Below, piece after piece: positions 1 through 5,112 of a DNA stretch of 6,798 nucleotides; the stretch's first letter is position 1; every line of letters begins with the position of its first letter. The stretch lies in NCBI GenBank assembly GCA_938005345.1, contig CALLNG010000511.1:1-6798 (forward strand), in the 5' to 3' direction. Made by a program: the position numbers and the translations under genes. The notes under the pieces were generated by a model. It worked only from the letters and a program-made list of their open reading frames with translations. It was not told the DNA's origin and searched no databases. The DNA comes from an uncultured Clostridia bacterium. GTDB taxonomy: Bacteria > Bacillota > Clostridia > RUG12999.

Positions 1-272
1 CCTGCCGCTGCGTTCTCCCCGCCGCTGACGGCGCTGTCGGTGGTGCTGTCCGCCGCGCCCTGCATGGGCAGCGGGGCCAGAATGTTCTGCGCCGTGCCGC
101 TGGCCGTCACGGTGGGCAGCTCTTCGGGCTGTGCCTGTCCATGCTCGAGGATGGCCGTAATGGCGAAGCTCACCAGCAGGATGCCGGCCACGGCCCCCGC
201 AAACCGGATGGCTCCGCCGGGACCGCCTCTGCGGCTCCTGCCCGTGCTATGATAATCGTGTGAAATGCCCAT
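1..272 (-). CDS. N-terminal fragment of a membrane-anchored protein, function unknown (runs off left edge)
   Basis: The minus strand is open from an ATG at 270-272 to the window edge (90 codons, no stop). The product begins MGISHDYHSTGRSRRGG: a basic cytoplasmic tail, then one hydrophobic segment at about residues 22-43 (AIRFAGAVAGILLVSFAITAI), then a low-complexity Ala/Ser/Thr/Pro/Gly-rich stretch of the kind that links a membrane anchor to an extracytoplasmic domain. That domain lies outside the window, so no function can be given; cell-wall hydrolases and sporulation proteins often have this architecture, but nothing here selects one. Codons are extremely GC-rich (GCC, GGC, CTG, ACC) compared with every other gene in the window. 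The ribosome binding site is weak (GGGAA about 8 nt upstream). A promoter and a GC-rich leader hairpin lie upstream on the same strand. Confidence 0.7.
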   Translation of the reverse strand, partial: MGISHDYHSTGRSRRGGPGGAIRFAGAVAGILLVSFAITAILEHGQAQPEELPTVTASGTAQNILAPLPMQGAADSTTDSAVSGGENAAA

Positions 273-311
273 AAAGGTGTTCCCGCTTTCGTTTGGTTCT
301 GCTCTTAGTCT

Positions 312-351
312 GCCCGGGTGTCGGCGGGTTATCCCCGCTTTCCGGCCCGGC
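312..351 (-). promoter_or_regulatory. GC-rich hairpin in the 5' leader of the left-edge gene
   Basis: GCGGG (324-328) pairs with CCCGC (334-338), and an outer GCC-GGG arm (312-318, one bulged C) pairs with CCCGGC (346-351). The element lies between the predicted start of transcription (about 362) and the ATG at 272. No U-tract follows, so it is not a terminator. It may stabilise the mRNA or act as a regulatory leader, but it matches no riboswitch that I recognise. Confidence 0.35.
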
Positions 352-368
352 AGAGCTGTGCAGTACCT

Positions 369-401
369 ATTTTATCATAATTTTTTTGCCTCTGCAACCA
401 A
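369..401 (-). promoter_or_regulatory. Promoter for the left-edge gene
   Basis: Read on the minus strand, TTGCAG (392-397), a 17-bp spacer and TAAAAT (369-374) form a reasonable sigma-A promoter. An overlapping alternative is TTGGTT (396-401), 16 bp, TATGAT (374-379). Either places the transcript start near 362-367 and gives a leader of roughly 90 nt. It lies back to back with the plus-strand promoter at 409-437. Confidence 0.5.
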
Positions 402-408
402 TTAGGGC

Positions 409-437
409 TTGCATACAACAGGTAAAACGGTTACAAT
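409..437 (+). promoter_or_regulatory. Promoter of the orphan structured RNA
   Basis: TTGCAT (409-414), a spacer of exactly 17 bp, and TACAAT (432-437) form a good sigma-A promoter, with predicted start near 444. No convincing protein gene lies downstream on this strand before the intrinsic terminator at 725-763, which is the main reason for calling a non-coding RNA here. Confidence 0.6.
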
Positions 438-617
438 AGAAGAAGAGCAGATTTTTGCACACATTTCTCGAAGTGCTTGCACGACCTGCCAGAACTTTTG
501 TGCGAGTTGCAGTCACCGATTGTTGGCTGTTCCCCCGTCTGTACACTGTGCAGGGTGTACGGACCGCGAAACGGGGACAGCGCGGAGCGGTGCTGCGGCG
601 CACAGGAAGTCCACATC

Positions 618-725
618 ATGCTGGAAGCCAAACAAAAGGATGATGCGCTGTTTACTTTGATGCATGCTTTATCAGCTCAAAAGGCTATTCAGCCGCTCAG
701 CGGCGGCAGTTTCTTCTTTGCATAA
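618..725 (+). CDS. Possible 35-residue peptide within the structured transcript
   Basis: An ATG at 618-620 opens 35 codons (MLEAKQKDDALFTLMHALSA..., ending SGGSFFFA) closed by TAA at 723-725, exactly where the terminator stem begins. AGGAAG (604-609) lies 8 nt upstream and could serve as ribosome binding site, but it forms the outer strand of the nested helix 495-504/599-609 and would be hidden in the folded RNA. The peptide has no signal sequence, no transmembrane span, and no family that I recognise. A chance ORF is quite possible; the same frame is open further upstream without a better start. Confidence 0.22.
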   Translation: MLEAKQKDDALFTLMHALSAQKAIQPLSGGSFFFA

Positions 726-763
726 CAAGGGCTTCCCAACGTTTTGGAAAGCCCTTGTTTTTT
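725..763 (+). terminator. Intrinsic terminator of the 444-763 transcript
   Basis: Bases 725-739 pair with 744-758 (one C/A mismatch) around a CGTT tetraloop, followed at once by a run of T (758-763). The T-tract exists only on the plus-strand side; read from the minus strand the hairpin is followed by TATGC, so it would terminate the converging gene at 762-1424 poorly, although it sits at that gene's stop codon. Confidence 0.85.
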
Positions 764-1424
764 ATTCATTGGTTAATGCAAATAATTCCTTTGCCATTTG
801 TGCATCCTTAATACGCATTGCCTCAAATTTTTCATAGGCCTCCGATCCTTCCTCCAATGGGTTGGAATCCACTACATCAATACCATAAATAATATTTTTG
901 TCCGACGAACGGGTAATCACTTCCGGCATGGTCATCATTTGGCTTTTTTCCCAAGTCTCCCACGTCTGCTTATCCGCTATCACAATTTTTCCTAACAGTT
1001 CCTCATTACCTTTATAGGTAAACATAAAACTAATATACGCCACAACCGCATCCCCATTGGTCATATCCAGCACATCTGTACGATAGTTTCCTTTCCAAAC
1101 TTCCGGAACATGCATAATAAAGCGGTATTTTTTGTTGATATACTCACCGTTTTCCTGAATTTCTCCCTTTCCATCCTGTGAGAAATCAATATATTTTGCA
1201 AACTCTTCCATCTGGTTTTCTTGCTGTGTGCCTCCATCCGTAGTTTCCGGCTGCATAGCCTCTGTCTGCGTATTTCCTTGCTCAGACGATTGTGATGTAC
1301 CTGGAAGCGACTCATTTCCCTGTAGTTGTTCCGGCTGTCTGTTCCAGAAGTATATAGCCAAAATAGCGCCGACTACGACAATACAAACCAGCAGTACCGC
1401 TATTAAAATCTTATTATTTTTCAT
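762..1424 (-). CDS. Single-pass membrane-anchored extracytoplasmic protein, function unknown
   Basis: A 220-residue protein. Residues 5-28 (KILIAVLLVCIVVVGAILAIYFW) form one N-terminal membrane segment or uncleaved signal anchor; the Cys there is not in a convincing lipobox, so a lipoprotein is unlikely. Residues 30-75 are a Gln/Glu/Thr/Ser-rich linker (many Q and E), and residues about 80-220 form a soluble domain with the stretch NKKYRFIMHVPEVWKGNY, then beta-strand-like segments (VVAYISFMFTY, LLGKIVIA). The 'W-K-G-x-Y' turn followed by a 'LLG-x-I' strand resembles the outer domain of many small anchored proteins in clostridia; no named family is recognised. The start is supported by GAGAGGAG (1433-1440), 8 nt upstream of the ATG. 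The gene has its own promoter and appears monocistronic, converging on the structured RNA unit. Confidence 0.85.
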   Translation of the reverse strand: MKNNKILIAVLLVCIVVVGAILAIYFWNRQPEQLQGNESLPGTSQSSEQGNTQTEAMQPETTDGGTQQENQMEEFAKYIDFSQDGKGEIQENGEYINKKYRFIMHVPEVWKGNYRTDVLDMTNGDAVVAYISFMFTYKGNEELLGKIVIADKQTWETWEKSQMMTMPEVITRSSDKNIIYGIDVVDSNPLEEGSEAYEKFEAMRIKDAQMAKELFALTNE

Positions 1425-1529
1425 GGTTTCGGCTCCTCTCTGTTTATCCCTATCGCCCTTAGAGACTATATTCTACTTCCATTTCTGCATTTCATCCTAC
1501 TCGTTTATGCCCCTATATACTCTATGTTT

Positions 1530-1558
1530 AGCATACCATAAGAATCTTATCCTGTCAA
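1530..1558 (-). promoter_or_regulatory. Promoter of the 762-1424 gene
   Basis: On the minus strand TTGACA (1553-1558) is a perfect -35, followed by 17 bp and TATGCT (1530-1535). Transcription would begin near 1522, giving a leader of about 98 nt. It is divergent from the tRNA-Trp promoter. Confidence 0.75.
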
Positions 1559-1635
1559 TATACTTCCCCTGATATTTGCAGGAAATACCAGATTCTTTTT
1601 CATTTTTAGCTTTTTTGAAAAACACAAATTATCTC

Positions 1636-1664
1636 TTGACAAATGCTAACAGATATGATAGAAT
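1636..1664 (+). promoter_or_regulatory. Promoter of tRNA-Trp
   Basis: TTGACA (1636-1641), a 17-bp spacer and TAGAAT (1659-1664) form a near-consensus sigma-A promoter. The tRNA begins 22 nt after the -10 element, leaving a short 5' extension for RNase P to remove. Confidence 0.85.
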
Positions 1665-1685
1665 ATTTTAGTGTAATCACGATAT

Positions 1686-1761
1686 AGGGGTATAGCTCAG
1701 TTGGTAGAGCAGTGGTCTCCAAAACCACGTGCCGAGGGTTCAAGTCCTTCTGCCCCTGCCA
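1686..1761 (+). tRNA. tRNA-Trp (anticodon CCA)
   Basis: A 76-nt cloverleaf. The acceptor stem AGGGGTA pairs with TGCCCCT (one G-U), the discriminator is G, and CCA is encoded at 1759-1761. The D arm contains GCTCAGTTGGTAGAGC. The anticodon stem GTGGT/ACCAC closes a loop CTCCAAA, giving anticodon CCA, read as Trp. The T arm is GAGGG-TTCAAGT-CCTTC. It is a single-gene unit with its own promoter and terminator, not part of a tRNA cluster, and the secE/nusG genes that follow tRNA-Trp in many Firmicutes are not present here. Confidence 0.97.
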
Positions 1762-1766
1762 TCTCA

Positions 1767-1806
1767 AAGCCGCTTGAAATGAAAGTTTCAGGCGGTTTTT
1801 GTTTTA
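1767..1806 (+). terminator. Intrinsic terminator after tRNA-Trp
   Basis: CCGCTTGAAA (1770-1779) pairs with TTTCAGGCGG (1786-1795), ten pairs with one G-U, around the loop TGAAAG, and is followed by TTTTTGTTTT. It ends the tRNA transcript 8 nt after the CCA. Confidence 0.9.
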
Positions 1807-1815
1807 TGATTGATT

Positions 1816-1866
1816 TTAACTCATGCAGCGCACCTTAATATTTTGCCGCAACAATTGACATTTCAT
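1816..1866 (-). CDS. Very short ORF with a strong ribosome binding site (doubtful)
   Basis: On the minus strand GAGGGGG lies 7 nt before an ATG that opens 16 codons (MKCQLLRQNIKVRCMS) and a TAA. A TTG-started 10-codon ORF just upstream would end in a TGA overlapping this ATG. No promoter was found, the bidirectional terminator at 1959-2003 separates it from the upstream gene, and the product matches nothing known to me. It is either the eroded start of a lost gene or chance. The rest of the stretch 1807-1958 is featureless AT-rich spacer. Confidence 0.15.
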   Translation of the reverse strand: MKCQLLRQNIKVRCMS

Positions 1867-1958
1867 TTTAATTCCCCCTCTATTTTGATAGACAAACAGA
1901 AAATCTCCTGCTTCGTTACATCACAATAACATCAAGTATCTGCATTTTAGAGATTGTC

Positions 1959-2003
1959 AATGATAAAAGGGACCGCTATGATAAAGCGGTCCCTTTTATC
2001 ATT
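1959..2003. terminator. Bidirectional intrinsic terminator
   Basis: A perfect 19-bp inverted repeat (1959-1977 with 1985-2003) closes a 7-nt loop. The core GGGACCGCT/AGCGGTCCC is flanked on both strands by TTTTATCATT, so either strand reads a GC-rich hairpin followed by a U-rich tail. It lies 63 bp beyond the stop of the 2067-2294 gene, whose operon it should terminate; on the plus strand it would catch read-through from the tRNA unit. Confidence 0.85.
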
Positions 2004-2066
2004 AGGTTACGTTTATACTATAATGCTCTTAAAAATTTTTTGTTTTCCTACCGGTTTCAGTATTTT

Positions 2067-2294
2067 TTAATCCGGAGGATTGCATACGGAGCAAGGTGTA
2101 TATCCTCTCGACTTTGCGGCTTCGCTGTTATATGCAAAAAAATTTTTTCCCTTTACATATTGACAGTCGTACCGATGATACTTTTCCCCTCCGTTCGTCA
2201 CAATTGCAATATGATTATCTAAAAATCGTGCCTTATCCAAAACAGAAAAATATTTCTCTTTCCATTTTTCTATTTCTTCTTCATCCATTTTCAT
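2067..2294 (-). CDS. Small Ada-like zinc-binding domain protein, coupled to the RING-like membrane protein
   Basis: A 75-residue protein: a charged helix at residues 3-20 (DEEEIEKWKEKYFSVLD), then KARFLDNHIAIV and a compact zinc site, H40-x3-C44 and C68-x2-C71, in the frame YHRYDC...YNSEAAKSRGYTPCSVC. This matches the Ada-type metal-binding pattern (YH-x3-C ... A-x3-GY-x-PC-x2-C) found at the C-termini of many gut-clostridial membrane proteins. The ATG overlaps the upstream stop codon as ATGA and is preceded by GGAAGG (2300-2305) 5 nt away, a typical coupled arrangement. The frame remains open upstream to a TTG at 2420, overlapping the partner by 130 bp. In such proteins the domain usually follows a transmembrane helix and coiled coil in one chain, so a single ancestral gene split by a one-base indel is the main alternative. 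Without the partner this product has no membrane segment. Confidence 0.75.
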   Translation of the reverse strand: MKMDEEEIEKWKEKYFSVLDKARFLDNHIAIVTNGGEKYHRYDCQYVKGKNFFAYNSEAAKSRGYTPCSVCNPPD

Positions 2295-3229
2295 CCTAGC
2301 CTTCCAACCCGCATCATGTGCATTCGCCCGAATTCGTTCGCACTGTTCACAGTTTTGAACAGTATGTACTGAAGTAATATCGATGATAAATAAGCGGTCA
2401 CTACTAGCGAAATACTCCAAATTACTGCAACAATAGTATATGTTTTCCAGTTCCGTGTCTTCAATATTTTTTGAGCGAAATTCCTTTCTACCCTCTTTGG
2501 TAAAGGTTCTTCCGTTTTTACTATGCTCTCGGGTGGTTTTCCCATCTTGTCCTGATCCTCTGGGTTCTCTACATCCTTTTCCGCTCCTTTTCTACTTATA
2601 CCAGTGCTGCGGGCCTCAAATTCTCTTGAACCACATTTACAACCCAAGTGTTTATTTACGCACGCTATATGATAGTACGATTCACATTTTTTACAAACTG
2701 CTATCTGTTCTCCTTTTACAAAATATTTTCCGCACCACCTACAAGCCAAAAAGTGTTCCTGATTCATCTGCTTCTTATTTGGCGTCCCCACTTGTTCTGT
2801 GACCAATTCTCCAAAAAATACTGGTATCCGCTTATAAAAATAAATCATTTCTAGAAACATAAACACAAGCCCAGCAATAAATTTAGAAACCGACTGTGTA
2901 TCTGGAGCAATATGATAATACAACATCATTGTTATCCAAATCGTCACCGAAAACACCGGATTGGTACATATTAATATAAAAATATATTTTAACGCTTGCT
3001 TCCTCAAAGGATACCCATAATAAATTGCGCCAACTGCACTAACTAGTAGCACAATATAATATATCATACTCCATATCCATAAAGCACTTCCCTTTTCCCA
3101 TAAAAACGTTGATTCAGAAGCAAATAGATTGCTTATAAACAATGAAATCGCGCCTACGGCCGTAACTGGATACCTGAAATAGATACAAAACCAAAACCAC
3201 TTCATCGTCTTCCCCTGTATTTTTTTCAT
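2291..3229 (-). CDS. Five-pass membrane protein with a cytoplasmic RING-like zinc cluster
   Basis: A 312-residue protein. Four membrane segments lie at about residues 11-36, 50-72, 81-105 and 116-139; then a zinc module C163-x2-C166-x12-C179-x2-C182-x4-H187-x2-C190-x6-C197-x-C199; then a charged disordered linker (about 205-255, rich in K, E and P); then a fifth membrane segment at about 263-290. The C4HC3-like order with YYH-x2-C recalls prokaryotic RING-type fingers, known as zinc-ribbon or RING domains in clostridial membrane proteins; ubiquitin-ligase activity cannot be inferred. I chose the ATG at 3227-3229 because AGGAGGGGG (3233-3241) lies just before it; an ATG 51 nt earlier lacks a ribosome binding site. 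The C-terminus ends soon after the last membrane span in an ATGA overlap with the small zinc protein gene, suggesting the two chains act together or were once one. Confidence 0.85.
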   Translation of the reverse strand: MKKIQGKTMKWFWFCIYFRYPVTAVGAISLFISNLFASESTFLWEKGSALWIWSMIYYIVLLVSAVGAIYYGYPLRKQALKYIFILICTNPVFSVTIWITMMLYYHIAPDTQSVSKFIAGLVFMFLEMIYFYKRIPVFFGELVTEQVGTPNKKQMNQEHFLACRWCGKYFVKGEQIAVCKKCESYYHIACVNKHLGCKCGSREFEARSTGISRKGAEKDVENPEDQDKMGKPPESIVKTEEPLPKRVERNFAQKILKTRNWKTYTIVAVIWSISLVVTAYLSSILLQYILFKTVNSANEFGRMHMMRVGRLG

Positions 3230-3316
3230 TTTCCCCCTCCTATAATCTATTCTATAAAACAGCCACCAACTCCGCTTCATATAACTTAAAAGTTAATTTT
3301 TATCCTCTTTAAAATC

Positions 3317-3346
3317 AGTATACCATACTTGTCCATATTTTGTCAA
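3317..3346 (-). promoter_or_regulatory. Promoter of the RING/Ada-like operon
   Basis: On the minus strand TTGACA (3341-3346), an 18-bp spacer and TATACT (3317-3322) preceded by TGG make a strong extended -10 promoter. The start near 3309 gives a leader of about 80 nt to the ATG at 3229. Confidence 0.75.
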
Positions 3347-3511
3347 TCAAAATGGCATTTATTTAACATCCTCCCTATTATCTGCACTCTATTCTCCTTT
3401 ATTTTCTAATAAGTTTCCTATTTATTAATGGTGTCCTAATTACGGCTATAAGAATTTTCATGCTTCATTTTCTCATTTTAGGTTTTATTATATTCATCTA
3501 TAAAGCGCTAT
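3347..3511. other. AT-rich spacer with no recognised element
   Basis: No ORF with a ribosome binding site, no near-consensus promoter beyond the one ending at 3346, and no hairpin with a U-tract is visible. The polymerase operon ending at 3512 therefore has no obvious intrinsic terminator before the next gene on the same strand, about 280 bp downstream. Confidence 0.5.
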
Positions 3512-3748
3512 CTATGTTTTCCCCTCCACAAACCACGCCGGCCCTTCGTAAAAAAGATAGCGAATCTGTCCTCCTATTTGGCAGGTATACCGGATTCCCT
3601 GTCCTCCGGCCTTCAGACTGGCTGCCCGGCATACATCTAGGATTCTATCAATTTCAAAAACGCGCCCATCCTCCCATTCAATGGATAGCGGCCGCAGCAT
3701 TCCTTCTTTATCATAATGCGCGGTAACACCGACAAAAACCTTTCTCAT
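3512..3748 (-). CDS. Conserved-looking 78-residue partner of the Y-family polymerase, function unknown
   Basis: A 78-residue, beta-rich protein without signal or membrane segments: MRKVFVGVTAHYD..., then IEWEDGRVFEIDRILDVCRAAS, GIRYTCQIGGQIRYLFYEG and a terminal AWFVE. The pattern of short strands separated by DG/GG turns and closing aromatic residues suggests a small SH3-like barrel (inference). The ATG overlaps the polymerase stop codon as ATGA, with GGAGG (3759-3763) 10 nt upstream inside the polymerase gene, so translation is probably coupled and the amount tied to the polymerase. I recall short proteins with a W-x-D/R-G-R-x-[FY]-x-[VI] core next to Y-family polymerase genes in other bacteria, and this may be such a partner, but I cannot assign a family. 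The single Cys residues at about 39 and 56 are not arranged as a metal site. Confidence 0.8.
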   Translation of the reverse strand: MRKVFVGVTAHYDKEGMLRPLSIEWEDGRVFEIDRILDVCRAASLKAGGQGIRYTCQIGGQIRYLFYEGPAWFVEGKT

Positions 3749-4980
3749 CGTAAAAACGCCTCCGGATGGATGATATGTCCTTCCTTGGGATTGAAGCCCG
3801 ACAACGCTTCATCCCTCAGCATAATGGCGCGTTTTACCGAGTGGTGGCCGAATCTTCTTCTAATTTCTTCTATTGTACATTCCAACTTGCGCTGTTTTTC
3901 CCGTTTTACAGCCTCGGGCAAAAAAGATAGCTGCTCTACGGTATCCGGTTCTAAGTTGCAGGCCCGCACACCGATACTCCGCAGCGGTTTGGCGGACGTA
4001 TGATGACGCCGATAGAGCGCAAACGCCGCTTCAAATATAGTTTGCGACAAATCTGTCCGCTGCTCCGCTTTACATTGGCGTTCAAAGCCATATAACGCTG
4101 TGTCCCGCAAATACACCTGTACCGTCCGGCAGACAACACTTTGTTCCTTCAGCCGTGTTGCTACAGACTCGCAAAGCACATACAGTACGATTTTCACGTC
4201 CTCTTCCGTCACAAGGTCCCGCGGCACTGTTATACTATTTCCAATGCTTTTCACCGCCGGTTTTGCCTCCGCCACTGGCGCCGTATCCTTGCCGTTTGCA
4301 AAAAGCCATAGCATAACGCCGTTTTTTCCCAGAATCCGTTGTAAAAAACGTACGTCTCTTCCCGCCAAATCGCCAATGGTATCAATACCATACTGGTGCA
4401 GTTTTTGTTTTGTCGCGCTTCCAATATACAGTAAATCAGATACAGGCAGTGGATGTACCACTTCTTTATAATTCTTTCGTGTAATCACCGTAGTGGCATC
4501 CGGCTTTTGATAGTCGCTTCCCAGCTTTGCAAAGACCTTGTTAAACGACACGCCAACAGATACCGTCACGCCCAGCTCAAACCGGACCCGGCGCCGTATT
4601 TCGTCCGCAATGGTTTTTCCACTTCCAAACAACGTTTGGCTTCCTGTTACATCCAGCCAGGATTCGTCTATGCCAAACGGTTCTATCCGGTTGGTGTACT
4701 GCTCATATATCTCGCGCGCCATACGTGAAAATTTTAAGTACAAATCAAAATTTGCTTCAACAAAGACAATCTCCGGACATTTTTGTTTTGCCATCCATAA
4801 CGGATTTCCAGTTGCTACCCCCGCTGCCTTTGCAATTTGATTTTTCGCCAAAATAATGCCATGCCGTTTCTCTGCATCTCCCACAACTGCTACTGGTTTG
4901 TGTCTTATCTCGGGGTGATAGAGACATTCGACAGAGGCATAAAAGTTGTTCATGTCTACATGAAGAACCGTTCTGTCCAT
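3745..4980 (-). CDS. dinB: Y-family DNA polymerase (DinB/Pol IV type)
   Basis: A translesion DNA polymerase of 411 residues, a normal length for the family. The palm begins HVDMNNFYASVE (D9 is the first metal ligand; F13/Y14 lie at the steric-gate position). FGIDESWLDVTGS at 102-114 supplies the catalytic D105-E106. SVGVSFNKVFAKLGSDYQKPD (141-161) is the fingers/palm signature, followed by the thumb helix-hairpin-helix (about 180-215, LYIGSATKQKLHQYGIDTIGDLA) and the little-finger domain. QLSFL at 350-354 fits a beta-clamp binding motif (QLxLF class). The open frame extends 44 codons upstream, but the extension is non-homologous and covers the promoter; the ATG at 4978-4980 begins the conserved strand and has GGGTGA (4986-4991) 5 nt upstream. 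It is the first gene of a two-gene operon and divergent from SRAP, with a LexA-like box at its start of transcription. Confidence 0.96.
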   Translation of the reverse strand: MDRTVLHVDMNNFYASVECLYHPEIRHKPVAVVGDAEKRHGIILAKNQIAKAAGVATGNPLWMAKQKCPEIVFVEANFDLYLKFSRMAREIYEQYTNRIEPFGIDESWLDVTGSQTLFGSGKTIADEIRRRVRFELGVTVSVGVSFNKVFAKLGSDYQKPDATTVITRKNYKEVVHPLPVSDLLYIGSATKQKLHQYGIDTIGDLAGRDVRFLQRILGKNGVMLWLFANGKDTAPVAEAKPAVKSIGNSITVPRDLVTEEDVKIVLYVLCESVATRLKEQSVVCRTVQVYLRDTALYGFERQCKAEQRTDLSQTIFEAAFALYRRHHTSAKPLRSIGVRACNLEPDTVEQLSFLPEAVKREKQRKLECTIEEIRRRFGHHSVKRAIMLRDEALSGFNPKEGHIIHPEAFLR

Positions 4981-4998
4981 GCACATCACCCAATTATA

Positions 4999-5012
4999 CA
5001 AACATTCGTTCT
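4999..5012 (-). promoter_or_regulatory. LexA/DinR (SOS) box for the polymerase operon
   Basis: On the minus strand the site reads AGAACGAATGTTTG, matching the Bacillus-type SOS operator CGAAC-RNRY-GTTYC at all positions except the two outermost. It begins 8 bp downstream of the -10 element and covers the expected start of transcription, a typical position for repression by LexA. It lies about 66 bp from the SRAP -10 on the other strand, so direct control of SRAP is less certain. Confidence 0.7.
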
Positions 5013-5019
5013 TATATTT

Positions 5020-5048
5020 ATTATACGCCCATCGATAAAAAATATCAA
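5020..5048 (-). promoter_or_regulatory. Promoter of the polymerase operon
   Basis: On the minus strand TTGATA (5043-5048), 17 bp and a perfect TATAAT (5020-5025) place the transcript start near 5013, immediately before the LexA-like box. The leader to the ATG at 4980 is short, about 33 nt. Confidence 0.8.
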
Positions 5049-5074
5049 ATGTAATGTTTTCCTGATTTATTTTA

Positions 5075-5083
5075 TGGTATACT
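5075..5083 (+). promoter_or_regulatory. Extended -10 promoter of the SRAP gene
   Basis: TG at 5075-5076, one base, then TATACT (5078-5083) form an extended -10. The -35 hexamer 17 bp upstream (TGTTTT, 5055-5060) is poor, which fits an extended -10 promoter. The start near 5090 leaves about 23 nt to the ATG. AAAGGA (5095-5100) is the likely ribosome binding site, with a rather long spacing of 12 nt. Confidence 0.55.
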
Positions 5084-5112
5084 AGATATAGAAGAAAGGA
5101 TGGGAAAATCAT

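Larger units (their letters stand above)
444..763 (+). ncRNA. Candidate orphan structured RNA, about 320 nt
   Basis: Seen directly: a promoter at 409-437, a plus-strand-oriented terminator at 725-763, and between them four helices nested in one rod. 495-504 pairs with 599-609 (10 bp, one bulged A); 509-518 with 588-596 (9 bp, one bulged U); 527-534 with 573-580 (8 bp); 537-546 with 555-564 (10 bp, apical stem with an 8-nt loop). Short internal loops separate them. The region is richer in GC than the genes to its right. I looked for and did not find the signatures of tmRNA, RNase P RNA, the SRP RNA helix-8 motif or a T-box. A long rod with internal bubbles recalls 6S RNA, but the length and known conserved positions do not clearly fit. 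A 35-codon ORF (618-725) could make it instead an mRNA with a structured leader. Transcript ends are predicted. Confidence 0.45.

Noticed and set aside
40..252. Plus-strand ORF opposite the left-edge gene
   Set aside because: It is antisense to the minus-strand frame, which has a membrane anchor plus linker and an upstream promoter; the plus frame has no promoter or ribosome binding site.
551..567. T-box-like string (AGGGTGTACGGACCGCG)
   Set aside because: It differs from the T-box consensus by an insertion, belongs to the apical stem of the rod, has no adjacent antiterminator/terminator switch, and no tRNA-synthetase or amino-acid gene follows.
1855..1884. Plus-strand promoter starting with TTGACA at 1855
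   Set aside because: No -10 hexamer lies at 16-18 bp (CTCTAT is the best), and nothing downstream would be transcribed usefully.
2291..2420. Programmed -1 frameshift joining the two zinc-protein frames
   Set aside because: The shift needed is -1, but no X-XXY-YYZ slippery heptamer lies in the overlap, and an ATGA overlap with a good ribosome binding site explains expression more simply.
2440..2854. Plus-strand ORFs within the RING-like gene
   Set aside because: They are antisense shadows of a minus-strand gene with ordered Cys/His ligands and membrane helices.
3230..3280. Upstream ATG of the RING-like membrane protein
   Set aside because: There is no ribosome binding site before 3280, whereas AGGAGGGGG directly precedes the ATG at 3229.
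4981..5112. Long N-terminal extension of the polymerase frame (44 extra codons)
   Set aside because: It would cover the promoter, the LexA-like box and the divergent promoter; it has no family similarity, and the family's first strand begins at the ATG at 4980, which has a ribosome binding site.
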